Below, in pieces: positions 37,941 through 45,181 of a stretch of 64,000 nucleotides of DNA. The notes under the pieces were generated by a model. That model saw only the letters and a program-made list of their open reading frames with translations. It searched no databases and was not told where the DNA came from. Both the position numbers and the translations under genes were made by a program. How positions within the stretch are numbered: position 1 is the first letter of the stretch; each line of letters opens with the position of its first letter. This DNA is from JAWXCE01 sp034440495 (lineage in GTDB: Bacteria; Pseudomonadota; Alphaproteobacteria; Rhizobiales; Rhodomicrobiaceae), in assembly GCA_034440495.1 (NCBI GenBank), contig JAWXCE010000056.1, positions 1 through 64,000 of the forward strand, given 5' to 3'.

Positions 37941-37994
37941 ACCCCCGACCTGCGGATTATGATCCCGTTGCTCTACCGACTGAGCTATCCCGCC
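37919..37994 (-). tRNA. tRNA-Met (anticodon CAT, elongator type)
   Basis: Read on the minus strand, the 76-base sequence folds as a full cloverleaf: acceptor strands GGCGGGA and TCCCGCT (first pair G:U), D-arm TAGCTCAGTCGGTAGAGCA, anticodon loop with CAT, T-arm GGGGGTTCAAATCCCTC, discriminator A, and an encoded CCA at 37921-37919. The acceptor starts with a pair, unlike initiator tRNA, so this is elongator tRNA-Met; an Ile CAT tRNA (lysidine-modified) is less likely on overall similarity. Its 3' end overlaps the 3' end of the response regulator gene. Confidence 0.93.
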
Positions 37995-38117
37995 ACACTC
38001 CATCGGTATAAGATGATGCTGACATTGCGTCAAGCTACGCCATGCATAGGTCAGGTTGATGGAACTCAGTATGGCGAAGAACGTTGTGGGAACATGGCAG
38101 TGTTCAAGGATATCCCC

Positions 38118-38357
38118 ATGGCGGACGAACTTAATCCAAAGCTTGACCAAAACCCTCCATCCAACACCGAGAAAGACCCGGATGACTGGACGACGGGTGA
38201 CGAACCGATGACCGGCGCGCAAGCATCATACCTCAAAACATTGAGCGAGGAAGCGGGTCGCAAGGGCGAGTTTGACCCGAAACTGACCAAAGCCGAGGCG
38301 TCCAAGCGCATCGACGCGTTGCAGCAGGACATCCGCCGCCTGCAACAGCTAGACTAA
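38118..38357 (+). CDS. DUF3072-family small protein
   Basis: A 79-residue soluble protein with the DUF3072 pattern: DDWTTGDEPMTGAQASYLKTLSEEAG followed by LTKAEASKRIDALQQDIRRL. The family is widespread in alphaproteobacteria and actinobacteria and has no known function. I use ATG 38118 (AAGGAT upstream); an ATG at 38094 would add eight residues. It stands alone between tRNA-Met and the convergent cyclase-family gene. The C-terminal part is predicted helical, with heptad-like spacing. Confidence 0.82.
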   Translation: MADELNPKLDQNPPSNTEKDPDDWTTGDEPMTGAQASYLKTLSEEAGRKGEFDPKLTKAEASKRIDALQQDIRRLQQLD

Positions 38358-38503
38358 GCGGTTTGTAATTGGACACGCCTTTGTCCCGACGTGGCTTTTG
38401 TTGACATTGGATCGACAGCCGCCTCGGTACAAAAGGCTGTGGTACTTTGTTTCGCTCGCAACCACCCTGATTCCGATTTCCAGTGCGGCCTTAAAAGGCC
38501 AAG
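38358..38503. other. Convergent gap with a short palindrome
   Basis: The gap between the DUF3072 gene and the cyclase gene contains a perfect palindrome GGCCTTTTAAGGCC-type repeat near 38490-38503 that sits just beyond the cyclase stop. It could help end transcription from either side, but no T-run follows. No gene is seen. Confidence 0.3.
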
Positions 38504-39310
38504 TTACACCAGCGCAATGACGCGGCTTGGGCCACCCGAGGCTCCCGCGATTTTTGGTGCGCCGACCACAAGCGTGGCACCAACGGGCGGCAGCGTACTC
38601 AGGTTCGCCACGCTCTCGATCCCCCAACGCCTGACGCCGAGCCAGGCGTGATGCACCGCGAAATCCGTTGATGCGCCGTGATCGAGCGACAGGGTGTCCA
38701 CCGCGATGCCGCAAATGTCGCGCTCCAGCAGCATCGCCGCCGCCTCGATGTGGAAGCCGGGGAAGCGCATGACGCCGCCGTCGCCAGCATTGCGGTATTT
38801 CGGCTTGCCGAGATGCCGTTCCCACCCGCTGAACATGGCGACGCAGGCGCCGTCCGGCAGCGGGCCGTACTGCGCTTCATACGCGGTGATGTCGTCCGGC
38901 GTGACCCGCGCGTCCGGGTTGTCCTGCGCGCGCATCGAAATGTCGATCACCGCGAGCGGGACGACCAGCTTTTCCACTCCGATCTGGTCTGCGGTGTTGC
39001 CTTCGGAGTTGAAATGGAAGGGCGCGTCCAGGTGCGTGCCGGTATGCTCGTGGATCGTCCAGAGCATCACGTTGTAGCCATCCTGCTCCAGAGTCTGGAG
39101 TTTTTGCATCGAAAGTTGGTCGTTGCCGGAGAAGGTCGGGAAATCGGTTGTGATCGTGTGGGTGAGGTCTACCGCGCGGGAGAAGGAAAAGCGGTGGGCG
39201 TCAACGCTTTTTGGCTTGGAAGCCGCAGGTTTCGCCGACCGTGACGGGCTTTTGCGCGCCGCCGCCGCATAGGTGTGGGCGATGTGGTGAAGGCATCCCG
39301 GAGTGCACAT
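38504..39310 (-). CDS. Cyclase-family metal-dependent hydrolase (kynurenine formamidase-like fold)
   Basis: A 268-residue protein of the cyclase/arylformamidase family. The metal-binding signature HTGTHLDAPFHF is present, as are VDLTHTITTDFPTF at the N-terminal domain start and GIAVDTLSLDHGAST nearer the end. Members hydrolyse amides or cyclise polyketides; bacterial kynurenine formamidase (KynB) is one branch, but no tryptophan-catabolism gene is near, so I do not assign it. The start is ATG 39310 with AGGAAT upstream. The DUF427 gene ends five bases before it on the same strand, which implies an operon. Confidence 0.88.
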   Translation of the reverse strand: MCTPGCLHHIAHTYAAAARKSPSRSAKPAASKPKSVDAHRFSFSRAVDLTHTITTDFPTFSGNDQLSMQKLQTLEQDGYNVMLWTIHEHTGTHLDAPFHFNSEGNTADQIGVEKLVVPLAVIDISMRAQDNPDARVTPDDITAYEAQYGPLPDGACVAMFSGWERHLGKPKYRNAGDGGVMRFPGFHIEAAAMLLERDICGIAVDTLSLDHGASTDFAVHHAWLGVRRWGIESVANLSTLPPVGATLVVGAPKIAGASGGPSRVIALV

Positions 39311-39315
39311 GCGGG

Positions 39316-39648
39316 CTATTCCTCGCTGATGATGACCCGGTTCGGGTAGAACGCGACGTGGTTCTTGATCGCCGCCGCCGCCTCGATGGGGTCTTCATAG
39401 GACCACACCGCATTGTCGACCTGTTTGCCGCCCGCATTCAGATGGAAATAGCGCGCCAGGCCCTTGTACGGGCACCGCGTCGTGTGCTGGCTCTCGACGA
39501 GCGCGCCCGGCGTCACGTCCTCGCGCGGGATGTACTGCACGGGCGCGCCGCCACCCTCTTTCAGCAGTAAAGCGTGGGTGGTGTCCACGATGACGGCGCC
39601 GCCCGCGCGAACCACAACGCGCTTCGGGTTTGGGGTGATGGTGATCAT
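39316..39648 (-). CDS. DUF427-family protein
   Basis: A 110-residue protein with the DUF427 pattern: VVRAGGAVIVDTTHALLLKEGG, PREDVTPGALVESQHTTRCPYKG, ARYFHLNAGGKQVDNAVWSYEDP and HVAFYPNRVII. The family folds as a small beta structure; its function is unknown. GGGAACC precedes the ATG at 39648. It is the first gene of a probable two-gene operon with the cyclase-family hydrolase. Confidence 0.9.
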   Translation of the reverse strand: MITITPNPKRVVVRAGGAVIVDTTHALLLKEGGGAPVQYIPREDVTPGALVESQHTTRCPYKGLARYFHLNAGGKQVDNAVWSYEDPIEAAAAIKNHVAFYPNRVIISEE

Positions 39649-39700
39649 AGGGGGTTCCCTTTATGAATGGAAGCTTAGGCAGGCAACGCTTGCGGCGATT

Positions 39701-39766
39701 TCATAAGCCGCCCAGCATGGCGCGCGCGGCGTCGGGCTCGAGATTGAACTGATCCTCCCAGCGGAA
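39701..39766 (-). pseudogene. Scar of a second thiC (about 20 codons)
   Basis: On the minus strand this short stretch encodes RWEDQFNLEPDAARAMLGGL and a stop. ThiC in this window (41303-41360) has RWEDQFNLGLDPDGARAMHD at the matching place, and the DNA is also close, with a six-base gap. The copy differs enough (LEPDAA against LGLDPDGA) that it is not a recent duplicate of the present thiC. It lies directly beside the AT-rich DUF5343/HEPN cassette, with intact thiC on the other side, as expected if recombination or insertion at a thiC locus left a fragment behind. Confidence 0.7.
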
Positions 39767-39874
39767 TGTATGTCAAGCGTGAATACCATGCTTTACGTCA
39801 CATGTTTTTTCCAGAGACGAGAATCAGACATAAGATGTTAGCGATGCGTGGCTAGGTGAATTTGTGGAGGAAGA

Positions 39875-40492
39875 ATGGCTTCGTTACCCTACGTCAGCTC
39901 ACCCGGAAACATCAGTAAAGCGCTCAATGGGATTAAGGCTGCTGCTTTACTGGAGCGCGCTAGCCAAGATTTTGTTAAGACGGTACTAAAAATCCCGGGT
40001 AGTTCCGGGGATCAAATGACAACTTTTTTAAAAAAGCTTGGTTTAACAGCTGCGGATGCAATGCCAACCGAGTTATACAGAAAATTCCGCAACCCTACTT
40101 CGTCTGGAAGCGCGGTCGCAGAAGCAATAAAGCGTGCATATGCCCCGCTTTACGTGCGCCACGAATATACGCACGAGTTAAATGAATCCGATCTTACAGG
40201 TCTTGTGGTTGAAGAGACTGGCGAAGCGCATGATTCTAACGCTGTTAAGCTAACAGTTAGCTGTATAAAACAGCTAAAGACATTTGCTACTTTTGGTTCA
40301 ATACCAGAGATTGCTCAGCCCAAGCCAGATCGCGATCCTATGCCTCCGGCGAATCACCAAATACAGCGAAAAATTGACTTTAAGCTAGGCTACACGATCA
40401 ACCTCAATCTCCCTGCTACGTCTGACGCCGCCGTGTTTGACGCGATCTTTCGAAGTCTAAAAGCAAACCTCTTGAGAGAAGAAGATGCCTAG
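39875..40492 (+). CDS. DUF5343-domain protein, first gene of a DUF5343/HEPN module
   Basis: A 205-residue protein whose first 150 residues follow the DUF5343 pattern: LPYVSSPGNISKALNGIKAA, then FLKKLGLTAADAMPTELYRKFRNP, AIKRAYAPLY and LKTFATFGSIP. The region from about residue 170 (KIDFKLGYTINLNLPATSDAAVFDAIFRSLKANLL) looks like a separate small domain at the end. DUF5343 has no established function; its arrangement suggests winged-helix-like units, which is my inference. GGAGGAAG stands before the ATG. The stop overlaps the start of the HEPN gene by eight bases, so the two are translationally coupled. Composition is more AT-rich than the flanks, indicating horizontal gain. Confidence 0.82.
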   Translation: MASLPYVSSPGNISKALNGIKAAALLERASQDFVKTVLKIPGSSGDQMTTFLKKLGLTAADAMPTELYRKFRNPTSSGSAVAEAIKRAYAPLYVRHEYTHELNESDLTGLVVEETGEAHDSNAVKLTVSCIKQLKTFATFGSIPEIAQPKPDRDPMPPANHQIQRKIDFKLGYTINLNLPATSDAAVFDAIFRSLKANLLREEDA

Positions 40493-41078
40493 TAGGCCAG
40501 ATGGGTTCATTCGCGCTTTTTGCATGTCAGGGCTACAGATTTCCCTAAGCATGTCAGCTATTGAAAAAGAGTATGGCGTTAAATTCAGGCACGACAGGCA
40601 AGCTGCCAAGGATCGTAGAGCTGCCGAATATCAGCAATTTGAAGCCGCGTTAAGAGCTGAGGCGGAGAGGATGTCGGAGTTTTACGAGGTATTTTACTGC
40701 CTTGAGAATTCAATAAGAAAGCTTGTAGCAGATACTTTCCTTGAAGCTGAGGGCGCGGATTGGTGGAATAGCCCGCGCGTTGATGAAGAGAGAATCCGCA
40801 AACCAAGCCACACAGCTAGAAAAAAAGAAGTGGACAGCGGAGTCACTCCTCGCTCAGAACATTTGATAAATTACACAACCTTTGGGCAGCTATCGCAACT
40901 TATAACGGATAACTGGGAGCTCTTTGATCCGGTATTCAAGTCAAAGACGGCTGTGAGTAATGTTTCAAACCAGCTCAATTTGCTGCGTGGACCCATCGCG
41001 CATTGCAATCCTACAGACGTTTTGGAGCAAGAACGGCTCAACCTTGCTGTTCGCTCATGGTTTACGTTGATGTCTTGA
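40485..41078 (+). CDS. Swt1-type HEPN-domain protein, probable RNase
   Basis: A 197-residue protein with a C-terminal HEPN domain of the Swt1 type: FYEVFYCLENSIRKLVADTF, WWNSPRV, LINYTTFGQLSQLITDNWELF and then LNLLRGPIAHCNP, which holds the catalytic R-x4-H motif (R168, H173). HEPN proteins with this motif are commonly metal-independent RNases used in toxin-antitoxin and abortive-infection systems. The N-terminal 70 residues are charged and helical. It overlaps the DUF5343 gene and converges with thiC, eight bases away. The pair behaves like a toxin plus partner; which one neutralises the other is not known. The intact active-site motif argues that the protein is functional. Confidence 0.83.
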   Translation: MPSRPDGFIRAFCMSGLQISLSMSAIEKEYGVKFRHDRQAAKDRRAAEYQQFEAALRAEAERMSEFYEVFYCLENSIRKLVADTFLEAEGADWWNSPRVDEERIRKPSHTARKKEVDSGVTPRSEHLINYTTFGQLSQLITDNWELFDPVFKSKTAVSNVSNQLNLLRGPIAHCNPTDVLEQERLNLAVRSWFTLMS

Positions 41079-41086
41079 TTAGCAAT

Positions 41087-43042
41087 CTATTCGCGAACCT
41101 TTTCAACATAAACCTCCCCACCCATCTCCTTAAATTTCTCACTCATTTCCTCCATCCCCTGCTTCACCGCTGCCTCGGGCGTCTCATTCAGCGTCGCGGC
41201 ATACTCCCGCACCTGCTGCGTGATCTCCATCGAACAGAATTTCGGCCCGCACATGGAGCAGAAATGCGCGACCTTGTGCGCGTCCTTCGGCAGCGTCTCG
41301 TCATGCATGGCGCGCGCGCCGTCGGGGTCCAGCCCTAAGTTGAACTGGTCCTCCCAGCGGAAATCGAAACGGGCCTTCGAGAGCGCGTCGTCGCGCAATT
41401 GCGCCGCTGGGTGGCCCTTGGCTAAATCGGCAGCATGCGCCGCGATCTTATAGGCGATCACGCCCGCCTTCACGTCGTCGCGGTTGGGCAGGCCCAGATG
41501 CTCCTTCGGCGTCACATAACACAGCATCGCCGTGCCGAACCAGCCGATCATCGCCGCGCCGATGGCGCTCGTGATGTGGTCGTGACCCGGCGCGATGTCG
41601 GTGACCAGCGGCCCCAGCGTGTTGAACGGCGCCTCGCCGCAAATCGCCAGCTGCTTCTCCACGTTGACCTTGATCTTGTGCAGCGGCACATGGCCGGGGC
41701 CCTCGATCATCACCTGGCAGCCGCGTGCCCACGCCACCTTGGTCAGCTCGCCCAGCGTTTCCAGCTCGGCGAATTGCGCGGCGTCATTGGCATCCGCGAT
41801 AGAACCGGGGCGCAAGCCGTCGCCGAGGGAGAAGCTCACATCGTAGCGCCGCATGATGTCGCAAATCTCGTCGAAGCGCTCATAGAGGAAGCTCTCGCGG
41901 TGCCGCGACAGGCACCATTTCGCCATGATGGAGCCGCCGCGCGACACGATGCCGGTCATGCGCTTGGCGGTGAGCGGGATATAGCGCAGCCGCACACCCG
42001 CATGGACGGTGAAATAATCGACGCCCTGCTCGCACTGTTCGATGAGGGTGTCCTTATACACCTCCCAGTCAAGCTTCACGGGATCGCCTCCCACCTTCTC
42101 CAATGCCTGATACAGCGGCACGGTGCCGATGGGCACGGGTGCGTTGCGGATGATCCATTCGCGCGTGTTGTGGATGTTGCGGCCCGTGGACAGGTCCATC
42201 ACCGTGTCGGCGCCCCAGCGGATGGCCCAAACCATCTTCTCGATCTCCTCCTCGACGGACGACGACACGGCGGAGTTGCCGATATTGGCGTTCACCTTGG
42301 TCAGGAAGTTGCGGCCGATGATCATCGGCTCAAGCTCGGCGTGGTTGATGTTGGCGGGGATGATCGCCCGCCCGCGCGCCACTTCCGAGCGCACGAATTC
42401 CGGCGTGATGAAGTCGGGGATGACCGCGCCGAAATTCTCGCCATCCGCCAGTGCTTCCGCCGCGCGCTCCAGCGCCGCCGCGCGCCCCAGGTTTTCGCGG
42501 TGCGCGATGTAGATCATTTCCTCGGTGATGACGCCGGCGCGCGCGAACTCAAGCTGCGTTATGTGCCCAACACCCACCACGTCATGGCCGGGCCTGACCC
42601 GGCCATCCAAAGCCGCGGGCTCGGAGCGTGAAGTCTGGATCGCCGGGTCAAGCCCGGCCATGACGGATGATGAGGCCAAAGCGCGATAAGGCCGGTTGCG
42701 CACGGGAAATTCGCGCGCCAGATGCGCCGCGCCGACATCGCCGTTATCCTCGGGCTTCACCTCGCGGCCTACATAAGCCTCGACGCCGCGCGTCTTTACC
42801 CAAGCCTCGCGCGTGCGCGGCAGCCCGGCGTTGACATCATTGCGCGCGTCGTCATCCGTAAACGGCCCGCCCGCGTCATAAACCCGGAACGGCGGTTCAC
42901 CCCCGCCGAGCGTAATCTCGCGGAACGGCGGCGCGATATGCGGACGCCCCTCTACGGACACATAAACCTTGCGCGAGCCGGTGATCGGCCCCGTGGTGAG
43001 AGCAACAGGCTTGACGGCTTTGGGATCAACGGGCGCGTTCAT
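41087..43042 (-). CDS. thiC: Phosphomethylpyrimidine (HMP-P) synthase
   Basis: ThiC is a radical-SAM enzyme that rearranges aminoimidazole ribotide into the thiamin pyrimidine. The 4Fe-4S ligands are C595, C598 and C603 in CSMCGPKFCSM near the C-terminus. Family sequence is visible throughout: GGPFTDDDARNDVNAGLP, ITQLEFARAGVITEEM, TVMDLSTGRNIHNTREWIIRN, and MIEGPGHVPLHKIKVNVEKQ. At residues 127-154 an in-frame palindromic repeat adds residues between NRPYRA and ITQLEF, in a natural loop. The start at ATG 43042 overlaps the restored end of the upstream gene (ATGA). The operon is headed by a TPP riboswitch, so thiamin represses it. Confidence 0.97.
   Translation of the reverse strand: MNAPVDPKAVKPVALTTGPITGSRKVYVSVEGRPHIAPPFREITLGGGEPPFRVYDAGGPFTDDDARNDVNAGLPRTREAWVKTRGVEAYVGREVKPEDNGDVGAAHLAREFPVRNRPYRALASSSVMAGLDPAIQTSRSEPAALDGRVRPGHDVVGVGHITQLEFARAGVITEEMIYIAHRENLGRAAALERAAEALADGENFGAVIPDFITPEFVRSEVARGRAIIPANINHAELEPMIIGRNFLTKVNANIGNSAVSSSVEEEIEKMVWAIRWGADTVMDLSTGRNIHNTREWIIRNAPVPIGTVPLYQALEKVGGDPVKLDWEVYKDTLIEQCEQGVDYFTVHAGVRLRYIPLTAKRMTGIVSRGGSIMAKWCLSRHRESFLYERFDEICDIMRRYDVSFSLGDGLRPGSIADANDAAQFAELETLGELTKVAWARGCQVMIEGPGHVPLHKIKVNVEKQLAICGEAPFNTLGPLVTDIAPGHDHITSAIGAAMIGWFGTAMLCYVTPKEHLGLPNRDDVKAGVIAYKIAAHAADLAKGHPAAQLRDDALSKARFDFRWEDQFNLGLDPDGARAMHDETLPKDAHKVAHFCSMCGPKFCSMEITQQVREYAATLNETPEAAVKQGMEEMSEKFKEMGGEVYVEKVRE
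42581..42664. repeat. Twin-hairpin palindromic element inserted in frame in thiC
   Basis: Two hairpins in 84 bases: arms ATGGCCGGG/CCCGGCCAT around CCTGA (42584-42606) and GCCGGG/CCCGGC around TCAAG (42642-42658). The outer ends GTCATGGCCGGG and CCCGGCCATGAC are a perfect 12-bp terminal inverted repeat. The length, 28 codons, keeps the thiC frame and codes for AGLDPAIQTSRSEPAALDG-type sequence on the coding strand. It has the same layout, TCAAG loop and spacing as the uvrC element at 747-829. Confidence 0.88.
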
Positions 43043-43559
43043 GCGGGCGCTCCTTCTGTATAGGGTTTCAAAAGTGTATCGCGAATGAGGGCTTCCACCC
43101 GCGCAGGCTCGCGGATGCTGTAGAACCCATTCGCATAGCCCTGCGCGCCTTCGGAATCTGAAGTATAGTTAAACTTAAAGAGCCGTGACTTTCGCCTCGA
43201 ACCTGGACGCTTTGAAAAGCATCGCCGGTGAAACTTTGTGTAGAGCCGCGATCACCTACAGCGATAATTGCGCGCTGATTGGTTAATCCATAAGCGGTGT
43301 ACCAGCCGTTCGCGGCCTGTCGAAGGCTCCATCCGACGAAGCACACACCAAAGGCGCAGACGAGTGTGCTACCAGTAGAGGGAGTGTCCTTGTCAGCGAT
43401 GACTTGAGATAATCCGCTGAATGTGAAGAATGCTCCGATTGCTATCCTAAACAGGTAGCGGGAAGCGATGCGCCACGGGGTTGGCGCGTCATGCCAGATG
43501 AGGCGTTCGCCGGGGAGCAAGCGGCGGGTGATAATGTCGCGGGCGCGATCTGGCGTCAT
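43039..43559 (-). pseudogene. Frameshifted PH-like membrane protein gene between TPP riboswitch and thiC
   Basis: From ATG 43559 the protein (RLLPGERLIWHDAPTPWRIA, a membrane span SRYLFRIAIGAFFTFSG, a second span near VCAFGVCFVGWSL, then GLTNQRAIIAVGD) resembles the bacterial PH-like (YdbS/bPH) membrane family. After residue 128 the sequence leaves its frame; adding one base to the AAA at 43177-43179 restores FNYTSDSEGAQGYANGFY and then IREPARVEALIRDTLLKPY, ending in a TGA that overlaps the thiC start. The intended length would be 173 residues. It is the first gene after the riboswitch, so its ribosome binding site (GGAGAC) is what the switch controls directly. Without the frameshift it would be translationally coupled to thiC. 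Confidence 0.72.
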
Positions 43560-43567
43560 GGCGTCTC

Positions 43568-43675
43568 CGTCCCTCCGCCGGTTTTAGCCGGATCAGGTTC
43601 AAAGGGTGGCCGCGCCGCATCAGCGCAGGTCTCAGCCGGATGCCTCCGGCCCCCCTCGGGTTTTCGTATGATGCT
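43568..43675 (-). promoter_or_regulatory. TPP (thi-box) riboswitch
   Basis: Minus-strand sequence has the conserved THI-box elements in order: a GGGGGGCC 5' part, GGCTGAGA, then CACCCTTTGAACCTGATC, CCGGCTAAAACCGGC and GGAGGGA. These form the TPP-sensing helices. The aptamer ends about ten bases before the ATG at 43559 with GGAGAC between, so control is probably by hiding the ribosome binding site when thiamin pyrophosphate is bound. The downstream genes are the PH-like gene (broken) and thiC. Confidence 0.95.
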
Positions 43676-43768
43676 GGCGCCAGTGGCGAAAGGCAAGGAT
43701 ATTCGCCGCGCCCTGTTGCCGACATGTCGCCAAATCACATAGACCGTCTGCAAAGGTGCAATAAAGCC

Positions 43769-44233
43769 ATGCCTGACAAGTCCTATGCCTTATCGAACGC
43801 GCGCCGGGCGGGTTTGCTCGCAATCTGTGCTCTCCTGACCGCGTGCGCCAACCCGGGCGTTCAGGCACCGACGCGGAACAATCTCGACGCGGCGCGCATT
43901 CCTGGGCGCGGCATCACGGCGGTTGCGGAAGTTGCGGTGAGTGATCGCCCCGGCGACCAGCTACAATTGACCGCCATCGCCAGCCGAAAGTTCAAGGTGA
44001 CTGACCTCATGGCCGTGCTGTGGTGCCGGGCGCGGCAGGAGACGGGCGCGCGCAAATATGACGGGTGGTACGCGGAAAGCTTGAGCCAGTCCTTTGCCGG
44101 GTCGGGCGGGGGAACGCAGCAGGCGGTCGGCGTGATAAAGATGTTTCGAGGACGGCCCCCCGAGGGCAAGCAAACGTTGGCGAAGCAGAAAAACTGGTGC
44201 CAGGATGTGCCGCAGGCGGCTAGAAACGCCTAA
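43769..44233 (+). CDS. Lipoprotein, paralogue A of a three-gene set
   Basis: A 154-residue lipoprotein. The signal ends at a lipobox ALLTAC with C26. The mature protein has the pattern shared by its two neighbours: GRGITAVAEVAV, QLTAIASRKFKVTDLMAVLWCRARQ, then KYDGW, and near the end KQTLAKQKNWCQDVPQAARNA. The two conserved WC pairs could form a disulfide in the periplasm. I do not know the family. It begins about 95 bp after the riboswitch on the opposite strand, with only a weak ribosome binding site before ATG 43769. It is the most divergent of the three paralogues. Confidence 0.75.
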   Translation: MPDKSYALSNARRAGLLAICALLTACANPGVQAPTRNNLDAARIPGRGITAVAEVAVSDRPGDQLQLTAIASRKFKVTDLMAVLWCRARQETGARKYDGWYAESLSQSFAGSGGGTQQAVGVIKMFRGRPPEGKQTLAKQKNWCQDVPQAARNA

Positions 44234-44393
44234 AGTGTTAAATACAACACATGCTAGCTATTTGTGAGTGGGCGCAAAACATCCGCTTTCCCGCCCTTAT
44301 TCAGCCATGCAGCTTGTGCACCAATAGCCAATAGCTGTTATTTTGTTATTCGGTTCGCAGTAACGGCTGGTAGCAATCAAGCGGGATAAGCTT

Positions 44394-44903
44394 ATGAAAA
44401 CCATAATAACAGGTTTGTCGCTGGCGGGAGTTATGGCGGTTGTGGCTGCATGCGGTTCTCCGCAGGCTTTGCAAAACGATGCAAATCTACAAACGCCAAA
44501 TCTGCAACTACCGGCTGGCGGCATCACCCCAGTCAAAGATGTGATTGTTACACCTCGTGAAAACGACACCATCGAATTTACCGCTGCGGCGAGTGGAGCA
44601 TTCAAGTTCGAACAACTGACGGCGGTCATGTGGTGCCGCGCTAGCCAGCACGCCAAGGCGAACAAGTTCGCTGACTGGCAGCCTATAAGATCGGAGCAGC
44701 TTCGTCCGGCATCCGCTGACGCCCCAATGATCGGCCGCGGCCTGGTGCAGATGTTGAGAAGCCCTGCGCCACTGCTTGGCAAGAAGCAGTCGATCGATTG
44801 GTGCAAGGACGCCCCACAAATAGCTGCTGTATCTTTGACTGAGCAAGTTCAAGCGCCCGCCCAATCATCCTTTGGCGGCTGGAGCAGCAACGACGGAAAT
44901 TGA
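44394..44903 (+). CDS. Lipoprotein, paralogue B of a three-gene set
   Basis: A 169-residue lipoprotein with a signal peptide MKTIITGLSLAGVMAVVAAC, C20 being the lipidated residue. The mature part (LQTPNLQLPAGGITPVKDV, ENDTIEFTAAASGAFKFEQL, VMWCRASQHAKANKF, SADAPMIGRGLVQML, SIDWCKDAPQ) is very like paralogue C at 45182 and less like paralogue A. The C-terminal 20 residues, rich in Gln, Ser and Gly, are not shared. Function unknown. It stands in a tandem array, and its upstream region also resembles that of paralogue C. Confidence 0.78.
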   Translation: MKTIITGLSLAGVMAVVAACGSPQALQNDANLQTPNLQLPAGGITPVKDVIVTPRENDTIEFTAAASGAFKFEQLTAVMWCRASQHAKANKFADWQPIRSEQLRPASADAPMIGRGLVQMLRSPAPLLGKKQSIDWCKDAPQIAAVSLTEQVQAPAQSSFGGWSSNDGN

Positions 44904-45181
44904 TCTGTTCTCGCATCCCTTGTCGAGAGCGCGAACCAGTCAGCGCCGAGGAAAAATGAACGCTAGCAAACATAAAAAACACGCGCCACAGGCGGCAAGA
45001 AACGCCTGAGGCGTAAAAATACCGCACGTTAAGGAAGCGTGCTTGGGCGAAAAACCCCTGCTTTCGCGCGTTTGTTCAGCCACGCAGTTCACACAGCTTG
45101 TGCACGGATGCTGGACAACCATTGCTTTTGTTATTCGATTCGCGCTAACGGCATCTGATAACAGTCAAGGGGGATAAGCTC
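44904..45181. repeat. Duplicated spacer between lipoprotein paralogues, with a gene-end scar
   Basis: At about 44985-45010 the sequence ACAGGCGGCAAGAAACGCCTGA repeats the end of paralogue A (GCAGGCGGCTAGAAACGCCTAA at 44211-44233), coding for PQAARNA and a stop in frame-like context but with no gene before it. The following spacer keeps other matches to 44240-44390, such as CAGCTTGTGCAC near 44312 and 45090. This shows that a unit running from the end of paralogue A through the next gene was duplicated in tandem. No further gene is seen in the gap. Confidence 0.7.

Noticed and set aside
38349..38825. A minus-strand frame overlapping the cyclase gene end
   Set aside because: Alternative frame of the well-supported cyclase-family gene.
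41435..42631. A 398-codon open frame opposite thiC
   Set aside because: Antisense shadow of thiC; no family motif.
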